In this document: positions 11,955 through 22,985 of the stretch, one piece after another | Layout: the number at the start of each line of letters is the position of its first letter | How positions within the stretch are numbered: the first letter of the stretch is position 1 | NCBI GenBank assembly: GCA_032871835.1 | Contig: CM065295.1 | Location: forward strand, 38,376,360 to 38,440,359 | Direction: 5' to 3' | Source of the DNA: Dipteronia dyeriana | Lineage: Eukaryota; Streptophyta; Magnoliopsida; Sapindales; Sapindaceae | Length of the DNA: 64,000 nt | Made by a program: the position numbers and the translations under genes | Notes under the pieces: generated by a model | Told to the model about the DNA's origin: nothing | The model's database searches: none | Seen by the model: only the letters and a program-made list of their open reading frames with translations

Positions 11955-11993
11955 TGCCTCGGCTGTGTCCTGGTTCCCATTTGGAGCTCTTTG

Positions 11994-12147
11994 TGTAAGA
12001 TTTTTCTAAAATTGTGAGCAACATATGACATTAAATTTTGAGTTTATGAAACCGAATTGATTGGAATGTTTAAGTAAGTGAGAGGTGACCAGATAAATCC
12101 AGTTATTAATGTGATCAATATTTTTGGGCTCGGTGCACCTTAGCTAC

Positions 12148-12195
<48 letters not shown>

Positions 12196-12564
12196 ATAAG
12201 GTATAGGCTATTGTATATGTGTGGGCATAGTATTCCTTTTAGAACTAGCCATCTTATTAGGGTTTTGAGAATCCTATATGGGTTAGGATTCTAGGAAGTT
12301 ATAATATTTATAGAGGGGCCATACTCTCACTCACAATAAGTTTTTACAGAACCGTCTCCCCATTAGGCAATCTGAGGAAGGTAAGAATATAGTAGAAGAC
12401 TCTCTATTTGTTTTCTTTTCAGGTTATTGTTATTACGCTATTTAATAAATTAAGGATTAAGACTCTACAAGTTGGATGGTATCTGTTGCGTTTCTAGGTA
12501 TGAGTCTATTCATACTTATGCATACAATACGAGATTTAATTAATTTCTTTATATTATGCTTACA
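11994..12564 (+). repeat. 5' LTR of the LARD
   Basis: It runs from TGTAAGATTT to ATGCTTACA. Matching blocks in the right LTR include AATTGTGAGCAACATATGAC, GAATTGATTGGAATGTTTAA and GCATACAATACGAGATTTAA. It differs from the right LTR by a long AT dinucleotide run at 12149-12193 and by scattered substitutions. Confidence 0.88.
12149..12193. repeat. (AT)n microsatellite in the LARD 5' LTR
   Basis: An uninterrupted AT dinucleotide run of about 45 bp. The right LTR has only ATATATGA at the same place, so the run expanded after insertion or was lost in the other copy. Confidence 0.95.
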
Positions 12565-12565
12565 G

Positions 12566-12578
12566 TGGTATTAGAGCC
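12566..12578 (+). other. LARD primer-binding site (initiator tRNA-Met type)
   Basis: TGGTATTAGAGCC follows the LTR end after one base. It matches the plant initiator Met primer site TGGTATCAGAGCC except for one base. Confidence 0.75.
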
Positions 12579-13755
12579 AATTGTATAGTTGCATCAGTTG
12601 AATGGTTTTGATTTCGTATATGTATTTTGCTTTTATTCACACTGATTAATTGAATTAAATTTAGTTATCATTGATCCATGTTCAATAAATATATTATATT
12701 ATGTTTCGACTTACATGATAACATGGAGGACCACGCCTGTTTTAGATATGCATGAAGTTGAATGCAAATTAAATTAGATGAGATTTGTTTCAGTAATTAG
12801 ATAAATAATTATAATTGAGACAAGGCAAGATTCTTGGATCCTTACTGCTAGAGTTTGAGACATGTACCTAATAGAATGTTAACAACAAAAATTAAAGTCC
12901 ATGTTTGAATTCTGTTTTGTTTTGACGTGTGTGGATTTGAATATGTTAATGAATTGTGTCTAAAATTACCGTTTAGAAGTCAGTATAGTTCTGTAAGTGG
13001 ATTTGGTGGATCGATGAAAGTCTAATTACGTGTAGGATTAGATCACACCAGATTTGGGTTCAGGTGCAATTCGATGGGTTTGTGCCTTGTGGCACCAAGT
13101 CGGTGTGGGTTGGAGGAGAAACCAGAGCTGCATCTATTCACGGGTCGATTGTTACGATTACCTAAAACCCCACACTAAGGCACGGATCAATCGACCCATA
13201 CCCGCGCACTAGTGTGCATCTTTCTCAGATTGATGCCACGTAGATCGACTAAGAGATCCGTCGAATACGGATCGGTTTTAGGGTTTTGTGGATTTACGAT
13301 TCTTCCCTCTTGGTCGTTGATTTTATGGTGACTTGAAGGTTAGTCGGTGTTGCTGCCGCTTTGGTGGCCGTCGAAGCAAGGACGAACGGTGGCCATGAAG
13401 ACCCTAGAGATTTCTAGGGTTTTCAGGTTTGCTTTTGGTTTGGGCCAACCTTTGAGAATTAGATATAGTTTTGGATTGTTATGAAATTTTCCTAGGTTCT
13501 TTTGGAATTAGATAAAATATTGTGCTGTTAGGCAATTTTTCTTGGGCCAGTTTGAATTCATTATAACATTAAGGTGTCCATATGCAATTGGGTATGTGTT
13601 AGGGCATATTTATAATTTCAGTAAGTAATTGGGCCAATTTAGTATTTTGATCAATATAAGGACCAATTTGAAATTTACCAAAAAAATGAGGCAATTTTTT
13701 AAATTTTTCCAAAAATGTAATGGAAAATAATTGTAGTTCATAAATAATTATTACG
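12579..13755 (+). other. LARD internal leader, no gene seen
   Basis: Non-coding. A GC-richer block at about 13000-13420 holds a short inverted repeat (GGGTCGATTG near 13143 and CAATCGACCC near 13189) and no ORF of note. No gag-like motif is visible in any frame. Confidence 0.5.
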
Positions 13756-13759
13756 ATTT

Positions 13760-15182
13760 CGGATGATTATGTTTCACGTAGTGACTGATCATTAAGATTT
13801 CATAATAATTATTAGTTTGTTTAAAATTTATAGTTGATAGAATTTTCTCAGGAATCAGATGATTATGTTTCACGTAGTGACTAATCATTAAGATTTTGAG
13901 AAATTCATCGGTTATCAATTATTTATGATTTTGATTCAATAGTTGATAGAATTTTTCATGAATCAGATGATTATGTTTCACGTAGTGACTAATCATTAGG
14001 ATTTTGAGAAATTCATCGGTTATCAATTATTAATGAATTTGATTCAATAATTGATAGAATTTTCTCGTGAATCAGATGATTATGTTTCAGTAGTGACTAA
14101 TCATTATGATTTTGAGAAATTCATTAGTTATCGATTATTGATAAGATTAAAATTAATAATCTGTTTTTAATATTCTCGTGAATCGAGTGATTACGTTTCA
14201 CGTAGTGACTAGTCATTTTGTTTTGAGAATTTAGTTGGCTAACGATTATTAATTTGGTAAGTTTTAATAATTGATAGAATATTCTCATGAATTGGATGAT
14301 TATGCTTCACTTAGTGACAATCATTAAGATTTTGAGATGTTTTGGTTATCAATTATTAAATTTGAATGCAAATATGGAAATGCATGTTTTAATCATCTCC
14401 ATAGGAGGGTTATCACATGTGATAGGTGATGTTCTTCTCCGTAGAAGGTTCATCATCTTGAGGTATTCATCTATAGAACTGCAATGATGGAATTATATGC
14501 ATGTGATGAGTGATGTTCTTCTCCGTAGGAGGTTCATTATCTCGAGGTATTCACTTATACAATATGTTGTGAATGTTATAACGTGATGGGTGATGTTCTT
14601 CTCCGTAGGAGGTTCATTATCTTGATATATTCATTTATCTAATGTGATATAAATATTAGAAATTTTAGAAATTGCCTCTAACATATTTTCATTTAATTGA
14701 ATGAAATTGCCTAACACTTAATGATGCCTACATATTCTAATTGCTCACTAATAATATCTACTCAACATAAATCTAAGAAGGTTATATATTTCTCATTCTT
14801 TTGCATAATCTCAAAAAAAAAAAATGTGTGACCGTGGATTAATTAAGAGAAATATACAAATTTATGTTGGCTGTTATAATATTAGATTTGTAGTTCTTGG
14901 TTTACAAATGTATAACCTATGAAATTATTTTGGAATTAGATGGTTAGGTTTCTACGTAGACTAACCATTAAGATTTCATTATAATTTGTTTATTTCATTG
15001 AGAACATTAATTGATTATAGTAAAAATTATTTTAAAGTTGGATGGTTATGTTTCTAAGTAGTGGACTGACCATTGGGATTTTATAATGATCGTTTGTTAA
15101 AATTATATAATTAATTGTGTTTAGAATATTTATGGGGTTTGACGGCTATGTATTCACGTAGTGAACTAGTTGTTAAGATTCC
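13760..15182 (+). repeat. Nine-copy covarying stem-loop array in the LARD interior
   Basis: A unit of the form GATGATTATGTTTCAC-GTA-GTGACTAATCATTAAG recurs near 13762, 13858, 13957, 14074, 14175, 14294, 14939, 15041 and 15141. Each can fold as an outer 6-8-bp stem, a small bulge and an inner stem closing a short loop. The outer arms vary together: ATGATTA/TAATCAT, ATGGTTAG/CTAACCAT, GTGATTA/TAGTCAT and ACGGCTA/TAGTTGT, with pairing kept by compensatory or G-U changes. The inner stem also switches together (TCAC/GTGA to TCTA/TAGA). The first six lie about 100-120 bp apart within longer repeats that include ATCGGTTATCAATTATT. This suggests a constrained RNA or DNA structure. Function is unknown. 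Confidence 0.8.
14395..14640 (+). repeat. Second stem-loop repeat family in the LARD
   Basis: Three units containing GTGATGTTCTTCTCCGTAG start near 14425, 14509 and 14590, spaced about 80 bp apart, each followed by GTTCAT(C/T)ATC and TATTCA. A shorter relative (ATCTCCATAGGAGGG) lies near 14396. Each folds with CTCC/GGAG (CTTC/GAAG in the first full copy) around a GTA-containing loop, and with an outer pairing of GTGATG with CATYAT. The loop resembles that of the other array. Confidence 0.7.
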
Positions 15183-16851
15183 ATAATATTCGTTAGATGT
15201 CATGTTTGTTGAATTGCAATTTTAGATGTCATTAGAGTTTGGTTTTTGACTTAGTTGTCAGATAGTTGCAAACTTATTTTTTGAAAATGATTTTTTAAAG
15301 TAATAATTTTTTCAGCTTAAATGTTGAAAGTTATGTGGTCAGTTTATGACTTGAAGGTTTTACTTGAAAATTAATATTAAGTTTGCTTGCTTTAAAACTT
15401 CATTGACATAGTTAATGAAGATTCCAGACAACGGTAAGTAGTGGCATTTAATAACTTTGTTAAAAGTTTTATTTTGCCATTAGACATAACTGAGGGGCAG
15501 TGAGAGTAAGTTTATTTTCTATGTGCTTTATTTTGTCAATTGTGTGACATTAAGAATTTTATCTCTAGTATTTTGAGGTGAAAAATCTCAAACAATCTTA
15601 TTTGATAATGCTATTGAGAAAATATATTAATAAATGTTTAAATATGATTACAAGTTTACTTGTTTGAGGTACCTATTGGTAAAAGTGATAAACTTACATA
15701 AGTTTTTAATTCCTCAAGTAAATTGGAGCGTTCTCATAAGAAAAGGGTCATGTATGTATCCGCAAATGATAGTTTGATGTAAGCTTAATATATATGTATT
15801 GATTCTATTATTACATTAGTAAACTTTACGGATTTCAAACCAATTTGACATGTCATGTTGGATTGTCATAAAAAAAGGGTTTCATCGTATTTGTAAAGGT
15901 TAATTGTTTCATGCTCATATGTAAGTATGGATAAAGAAATATGTGGCTTTATATATTGCAACTCTAAAGAATTTTGATTGTTAAATCATATTTTGAGATA
16001 GATTGTGATAATTTCATTGCATTTATTTTCTCTAAATATGATAAGAGATCTCGGGGTTTTAATCATATGGATATTGTGGTGAGAGAAAGATTTAAGAGTT
16101 ACGAGTTTCTTATAGCCACAAGTAAAATAACTCTTTATACACTAACCAAGATATTTGACTCTGGAGGTTTTGTGATCATGTTATATCATGTATTGGATGA
16201 TTGATATTTTTGATGTGTTTGGTTAGTGGGAGTTGTCTTTTATTAGATTAACTGCATTTATTCATGCATGATTGTTTTATGTTCTCAAGAATATATTGTA
16301 TATGCATGTTAAGATGTTTGCCATATTTGTTATTGTGTGTACACAGATGGTTGGTTATGACAAAAAATCTCAAGCTTTTAGCTTGAGGGGGCAATTCACT
16401 CATAAGGTATAAAGTTTTCATCGATAAGTGAACATTACTTAAGACAGAAAGATTTTCCCGTCTTAAGGGAGGTTTAACTCATGGTCAAATTGTTTGGCCA
16501 ATGAGTGTAAGAATCTTAAGTACATTAAGTTTTTTGTCTTAAGAAACTTCGTATTATACGAAGTTGGACCTATATAAAAATAGGCATGATGATCACATCT
16601 ACATGTAATGTTCTTACCACACATACATACCATTTTACCCGGGTAGGTAGAGCTAAGGGTATTTGATTACATATGGTCTTATGTCAATTAAAGATGTAAT
16701 GATCTTTGTAGTTGGATAGTTAAAGTTCTATTGGACCGAGGGGAAGGAAGGTGTTACACTCTTAAACATTCTTTGTGGCCACATATAATTGTTTGTCAAT
16801 TCGGAGAGTCGTTTTTTTTTAAATCTAAAAATTATAATGTATATATAGCTT
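15183..16851 (+). other. LARD internal region, 3' part, no gene seen
   Basis: AT-rich non-coding DNA with no recognisable protein motif. Short ORFs here (for example 15974-16204) look random. The stretch ends in the purine-rich run before the right LTR. Confidence 0.45.
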
Positions 16852-16862
16852 AAGTGGGAGAA
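16852..16862 (+). other. LARD polypurine tract
   Basis: AAGTGGGAGAA directly precedes the right LTR start TGTAAG. It is similar to the AAGTGGGAGA tract of the Tork/TAR-like Copia elements in this window, which suggests the kind of partner that mobilised it. Confidence 0.75.
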
Positions 16863-17409
16863 TGTAAGATTTGTATGAAATTGTGAGCAACATATGACAT
16901 TATATTTTGAGTTTATGAAAACTGAATTGATTGGAATGTTTAAGTAAGTGAGAGTTGACCAGATAAATCCCGTTATTAATGTGATCAATATTGTTGTCTC
17001 GGTGCACCATAGTTACATTAAATATATGAAGAATATGGTATGGGCTATTGTATATGTGTGAACCTAGTATTCCTTTTAGGACTAGCCATCCTATTAGGGT
17101 TTTGAGAATCCTTTATAAGTTAGGATTCTAGGAAGTTATAGTATTTATAGGGGGTCCTTACTCTCACTCACAAAAAGTTTTTACAGAACTGTCTCCCTAT
17201 TAGGCAATCTGAGGATGGTGAGAAGAGAGTAGAAAAGTCTCTATTGTTTTCTTTGTTTTATTTTCAGGTTATTGTTATTATGCTATTCAATAAATTCAGT
17301 ATTAAGAATCTACGAGTTGGATGGTTTCTGCTGCATTTCCATGTATGCGTCTATTTATACTTATGCATACAATACGAGATTTAATTAATTTCTTTATATA
17401 ATGCTTACA
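16863..17409 (+). repeat. 3' LTR of the LARD
   Basis: It is a copy of 11994-12564, starting TGTAAGATTT and ending ATGCTTACA. The sequence that follows (TTGTGTTCATTG) appears to be the extensin 5' leader in reverse complement. Confidence 0.88.
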
Positions 17410-17730
17410 TTGTGTTCATTGCCAACATTGTTGCAGCCATTTATATAGTGATTCAGTGATTGATGACATACATTCTTTGTTTAATTATCTACAAAACAGC
17501 CTGGATTAAGGCTCTAAAATACTCAATAATCAATATTCGCATCCTATTACTTCTACCAACAAGGGATTAGTTGGTGGCCACTAAGTATGACATTGTCTTT
17601 CCTATAAGACCAAGAACAAAGTCGATATGTAGAGTCGATACACGTAGAAAATAACTTTTTATATTAAAAATGAAAGAATTATGTAGTAGAATATGTGAGG
17701 AAAATGTGAGAGTGGTTGTATTGCCTTCAA
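17410..17730 (-). promoter_or_regulatory. Probable extensin 5' leader and promoter fragment with TATA box
   Basis: This 320-bp piece lies between the LARD and the MULE. On the minus strand CTATATAAAT (17448-17439) is a good TATA box. With the LARD removed it would lie about 70 bp upstream of the extensin ATG at 11954. No ORF is present. Both the spacing and the removal of the LARD are inference from target-site arithmetic. Confidence 0.5.
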
Positions 17731-17740
17731 AATAATTCTC
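17731..17740 (+). repeat. Left target-site duplication of the MULE
   Basis: AATAATTCTC here is repeated exactly at 48755-48764. MULEs typically duplicate 9-11 bp. Both copies lie directly outside the related terminal sequences. Confidence 0.75.
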
Positions 17741-17845
17741 GGGCTTGAAATATTAATGGCACTATTGGGGGGTGGTTGTGCAAATATCACCACTTTACTA
17801 ATGTATGTTTAAAAGACACCATTTAACGTGATAAAAATACCCCAA
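17741..17845 (+). repeat. MULE left terminal inverted repeat
   Basis: It starts GGGCTTGAAATATT and contains the core TTTAAAAGACACC shared (inverted) with the right end and with the second MULE end at 63739-63767. The outermost bases match the right end (GTGGAAAT) only weakly. Confidence 0.65.
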
Positions 17846-18143
17846 ATTATTGAAAACGAGAGAAATTTATCGTTTTCAAAGTGTGAAAAAAGCAAGAGTG
17901 AGAAAGAGACCGACAAGAAGCTAATCGACGGCAACAAAATCAATGGCGAAGTAACTAGAACGAGAATACACTAGATTTTTTGTGATTGACAGAGGTAAGT
18001 TCAATTTGTTTTTTTTCTCGATTTTGTTATTGATAACTTGTCATTGCATGTTATACTTGTGTTTTATTGATTGATATTGTAGATTAGAGTTGAAAAAGAG
18101 ATCTGAGAATGGTTGTGGTTTAAGTGATTTTTTATTTTGAAAA
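17846..18143 (+). promoter_or_regulatory. MULE left leader: probable 5' untranslated exon of the ULP-like gene
   Basis: No long ORF. A purine-rich transcribed-looking stretch at 17880-17995 ends in GAGGTAAGTTC, a good plant splice donor, followed by T-rich intron-like DNA. The ULP-like coding sequence begins at 18701, beyond the repeat array, so the array could lie inside a first intron. Inference only. Confidence 0.4.
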
Positions 18144-18690
18144 TTATTTAAATTGAGAATTTTTTAAGCAAAATCGAGGTTTATTTGGAACAAGATCGAG
18201 GTTTTTGGAACAAGATCGAGGTTTTTTTAGAAAGAACTGAGGAAATTTTTGAAAGAATCGAGCATATTTATCAAACGAACAATAATTTTTTGAAGGATCA
18301 AGAATAATTTTGAAGGGATCAAGATTATTTTTCAAACGACCAAGATTTTTTTTCAAAATATCGAGATTTTTTAAAGGGATCGAGAATATTTTTCAAACGA
18401 TCGAGAATTTTATCAAAGTGTTAAGAATTTTTCAAAGAATCGAGAATATTTTTCAGAGATCAAGTATGTTTTTCAAAGGGTCGAGATTTTTTAAAAGGAT
18501 CGAGAATATCTTTTAAAGGATCTAGAAATTTTTCAAAAGATCGAGAATTTTATCAAAGGATCAAGAAATATTTTCAAACTATAGAGAATATTTTCCAAAG
18601 GATCGATAATTTTTTTCAAAGGTTCGAGAATAATTTTGAAAGGATTAAGAATATATTTCATAGAACCGAGTTTTTTCCAGTTTACTAATG
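18144..18690 (+). repeat. Left subterminal degenerate GGATCGAG array
   Basis: About twenty loosely repeated units of 20-35 bp share the form TTTTTCAAAGGATCGAGAAT, with variants ATCAAG, ATCGAGG and so on. The spacing is irregular, so it is not a simple microsatellite. A similar array in the same orientation lies near the right end at 37660-38240. Subterminal repeats of this kind often bind transposases in other DNA transposons. That role here is inference. Confidence 0.8.
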
Positions 18691-19591
18691 TATTGTTTCT
18701 ATGAAATTACTGATGAGGAGCAGGTTGAAGGATTTTCTTAAAACTCCAGAGGGAGATTGGTTCAAGGGAAAATTGACTCGACACGACCATCTTGAAACCA
18801 TCACCCGTATAGACGATGCACTGAATCAGGTCCCTGAAGATTTTATTGTTGATGATCGACGTCGGTTCATGGCGTTATGTTTTAGGAATTTCAAGTCAAT
18901 GCAGCGGTAGATGAAGTTTTTGGTTGGCGTTATCCATCGACTGCTGTTGCGGGAGTTGGACCATGATGGACCAACAGATGGGATACGGTTCTTGTTAAGG
19001 AACTATGTGGTGAGGTTTTCGAAGGTGGAATTTTGCCTCATCAATGGATTACGTTTCGGAGTCATACCGGACATGAGCCTACATGCTGCAGTGGAGAATG
19101 ACATACATCAGCGGTACTTTCCTGGATCCTATGAGGTATCGTTGGAGGAGTTGAGAGTTGTTCCCACCCTCGGAGAGTTTCAGGAGATGTACGATACTGT
19201 GAAGTTGTGTCTCATCTACATACTTAACTGCATACTGATGAGGGTGGATTAGAGATTCAAGATTCCAGTTTGGCAGTTTTGGTTGGTGGAGGACCTCACT
19301 GCCTTCGATGTGTTCCTGTGGGGGCCCATGTCTATAGGCATTCTATTTTGTAATTCAAGCATGCGTACCCCGATGACATGAGTAGAGACGCCAACAGTCA
19401 CAGGGCGTTGTTGTACATACCGTGGAGGGGTATAACATTTACGGTCTATCACATGCCCTATTGGTAAGAACTTTGAATTACGACATGTACTTTATATTTC
19501 GTTTCCTAATTCTTTTGGATTCTAATCGTACTTATCTTTGATGCCGATATTTTCTTTTGAGGTGATCCCCGAACTGGGCGTCGAGTTTTTA

Positions 19592-21780
19592 TGGACCTTG
19601 ATTTTATGATTGAATTATTTAATGAAAAACCACTCCATATTTGGGATTATTGTTTAATGGTAGCTTGCATCCTCATTGGCAAGCTTCCAAGCATCTCTAT
19701 GACTTCAAGAGCAAAATGTATATTCACATGACTTTGCCTCTTGAAGAGTTTAGGTGCACACACACAAACTTCATCCATGATTTGATTCATCTTGCATTTG
19801 TGTTGTCTATAGCTTATATGTGTGCATCATCTCACATATTGCACACACTCTTACATGCATTTGTATCAACATGCATTTGTGTCCTATTGCTTATGTGTGC
19901 ATCCTTACTCACAATCACACTTGCACTTCATTCTTAGTTTAAAGTGTGGTTGTTATGTGTTTAAATTCATTATCCGTTGTTTGATCAGAAACATACATGC
20001 TTGCGCGATGATGTGCTTGTCCTAGCGTGTTGAGTGACAATTTGAGAAGGTCTCATTCTTCTCTTGGTTTGGTTATATGGAGTAAGGTGTCTACTTTCAA
20101 AAGAGTGAATTTCAATGATTTAACTATTTTTTTCAAAACTGTCATTTGTATGGTCTTGTGACCATATCTTTTTATGCAATGATTCAAAATGAGTTTTGAA
20201 CATTTCTGTCCTAACTAGACATCCATAACTTTCCAACGGAATATTATTCATAATATTTCATGACCGTTTGAATTGGTTTTGAAATCTCCAAAGTGACCAC
20301 AAAAATAGGGCAACTCTGTTGTTGTCATTTTCTGACCTTTTGGTTACTCAAATGACCATAAATCTCTCTACAGACATCCAAACCATGTTTTGTAAACTGG
20401 ATTAGAAAGTGGACTTCCGTACCTTTCCAACGGTAAAATATATGAAAGGTTTAGATGTCGCTTGGTCATGTTTTGGGTTGCTTGGTCATGTTCTGGGTCG
20501 TTTGAAACTCATGTTGTTGTGCTGTCAGAAGTGTAACGCGGTCTAGACCGCTTTTGGTGCACATGCCTAGCCTATGGTCTCTGAAGCGGACATTTCCAGC
20601 TATTCCATGCTATATAGACCATGGCCTAGACACTTGTTTGGACCACGGTCCAGCCACGGGACTTTGTTTCCCAAGTCCAAAACGATGTCGTTTTGTCTAG
20701 GACTTCTATATATGTGTTCTCTTCTTCCCCAACTCATTTTTAGAGCTAAAAGAATATATTTTAAGAGTGGGAGAACCTCCATTAGAGAGAGAAAGCTTCA
20801 AGCTCTGTGTTTGACTCTCCAAACCCCAACCCATCTTCATCTTGCATCTTTAGCAATTCAAAGCATGGGTTTTCTTCAATTGGAAAGTAGAACCTCCATT
20901 AAAGTTCATTTATTGTTCTACCTTACGAAGACATGTCATTTATTGCTTAGATTAGCATTTCTTCATATTAATTGCATATTCATTGAAGTTTTGACATGTT
21001 TGGGCTTTGTATTGTGATAGCTAGCATTTATGTCATATTTTCCCTTTAGCTAATTAGGTCATATTGATTGCATTTAACGATTGTATTTATTTACCATGCC
21101 ATGTTTATTGACAACTTGAGTTGAAGTGGATTTGTTTGATAACTAGATTGTAATATTTTATATCCATATCTAGCTAAGTCTTTATGCATTGCATTTAGAC
21201 ATTATTGTTTATACCTCATTGATTGCATTTATTGATTACAAAATTGCCCTTGATTATTTGTTGTGACAACTTGTGTTTGTTGGACTCTTTTTGACAATAA
21301 GGTTGTTAGATTTTATCTACTTCTTATTGAGTCTTTATTTGTAGGCATATATGCAGTATTGATAACTAGGATGTTATATTGCATTATCTAAATCTAGTTG
21401 AGCATTTTGTGTTTGGCCTTACACATTATTACAATAGAGCATAGCGTCATATATACACTTATACCATATACTCTTTATTGAGTAAAAGTCTTGTGGCTTC
21501 AGTGTGAAGTGGCACAAGCAAGAGAAGCCTTGCAACCAAATGTGGGTTGGCAAGTAATTGATTGGGCAACCTTTGTAAAGGCCCAAGGGTTAGAGTAGGA
21601 GGTGCTCACGCCAAGACTAGTGGATCAGAGGATATCACTAGGGATTGAACCAAGAGTGGTGAGTGGTAGTGGCCATAGCCTGAGGTTGTCAAGAGAGAGA
21701 GAGTCTGAGTATCACTTGAGGGTGTAACTTTTTACACCCCCCCCCCTCTCTAGGTTGTAGACACACGTTTTAAATTGATT
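19592..21780 (+). mobile_element. Sirevirus-type solo LTR inserted in the ULP-like gene
   Basis: It is about 2.19 kb with no pol nearby. Its start (ATGATTGAATTATT...TTTGGGATT), the GTGCACACACACAAAC block and its end (TAGGTTGTAGACACAC after a C-rich run) parallel the LTR at 2625-4148. TTTTA occurs on both sides (19587-19591 and 21781-21785), consistent with a 5-bp target duplication. ULP coding sequence reads up to the left edge and resumes right after the right edge. A TATA-like TCTATATATG lies at 20705. Solo LTRs arise by recombination between the two LTRs of a complete element. The end bases are not canonical CA, so the edge is good to a few bases. Confidence 0.75.
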
Positions 21781-22751
21781 TTTTAGAGTTCGGTTCCCGA
21801 ATGGTTATGGAGCTTTCTCCTCATATGTAGAAGTGCCAGTTGACCAAACAACCTAAAGGGAAGAAGCTGGCCAAGATTTTCTGTGCTAGAGTATTTATTT
21901 TATTTGTTAATCTTTATATTAGTTACTATGTTTACAATGACATTCCTCTAACTAAGCTTTCAAATGTTCGTGAGGAAGGAAATCATGCCCACAGCAGCTG
22001 AGACGGGGGCACCATACTTCGTAGGCCTAAGCGAGGGAAGCCTATATGTAGAGAAGGACAGGGTTCACCTTCCGACTGTCCCTGATCAGACTACAATTGG
22101 AGGGAGGAAAAAAGACGGTTCTGAAGAGGAGGGTGAGGGTGGGAGGCCTAATGAGACGGAGGCTTCTGACCCATTGGGTCTGGGTTTCAGTCCCATGGAC
22201 ACTGGCGGATCCGAGCCGTCTCCTCTACAAGTGAGGCATAGAAGGGTTCAGTTTACCATCGCCAGACCTACTGTATCTAGAGGGGATTTCCGTACAGACA
22301 TTGGATATGATCGGGAGGTAGGTTGAGATGATATTTTTGTTTTTATTAACTCGACATGTTAATTGTTTAAGTACTAACAATGTTGACATTATTTCAGACC
22401 CCATGGGCACGTCAATTCAACGAGTTATGTAAAGCCCTCCTGATGAGTGAGGATGATTGACAACTGTAAGACCTAGAGTTGCTGGATATGATCCAGAATA
22501 TCAAGGAGGATTGATAACAACAGCATCAGAAGTTGCTCGCATTAATCGGAGGGCTTCATGGCTTAAGGACACATACACACCAGGATGGTCCACCTGGTCC
22601 TGATCTAGACTTTACTCCCGAAGATAGGACATATAGGTATATCGAGGGGAAAGACAAGACTGGTGGATATCGGGAGGATCCACATACCAGAGGGGCAGTT
22701 CCGAAGAGTGAGGCTCACCAGCAGAGATAAAAGGCCTATTACACGTACAAC

Positions 22752-22985
22752 AATTCAGTTGGACCTCCCGTCGATCGAGCGGTAACCGTCCCCTCTACCT
22801 TCCCCATTGATCGAGCGGTAGCCGTCCCTTCCACCTCCTTCATTAATCGAGCAGCAGTCGCCCCCTTCACCTTCCCCATCGATTGAGCGGCAACAACACC
22901 CTCTGATCGAGTAGCAGTCGCCCCCTCCACCTCTCCCATCAATCGAGTGACAGTTTCCCTCTCCACCTCTTACTTTGATTGAGTC
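22752..22985 (+). repeat. In-frame ~42-48-bp repeats in the ULP linker
   Basis: Five to six units encode variants of PSTFPIDRAVAV (for example PSTSFINRAAVA and PSTSPINRVTV). The nucleotide core is ATYGATCGAGCGG. The reading frame is conserved across units apart from two single-base stops (GATTGAG), which supports former coding. Pro/Ser/Thr-rich repeats of this kind are probably a flexible linker between the DUF1985-like and protease domains. Confidence 0.7.

Larger units (their letters stand above)
11994..17409 (+). mobile_element. Non-autonomous large retrotransposon derivative (LARD) with Copia-like signals
   Basis: Two similar LTRs (11994-12564 and 16863-17409) bracket 4.3 kb with no gag or pol. 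A tRNA-Met-type primer site follows the left LTR and a purine tract precedes the right one, so the element runs on the plus strand and probably relied on a Copia partner. TTG, extendable to TTGTG if it overlaps the LTR start, is present at both outer edges. The interior carries an unusual array of stem-loops, described separately. Confidence 0.85.

Noticed and set aside
13760..15182. Regularly spaced short repeats as a CRISPR array
   Set aside because: The genome is a plant genome, the units diverge, spacers are themselves repeated and no cas genes occur. The repeats fit a structured LTR-element interior.
20574..21017. Plus-strand ORF of 147 codons in the solo LTR
   Set aside because: It lies wholly in a Sirevirus-type LTR, has no motif, and starts upstream of the LTR promoter region. 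It is a chance ORF.
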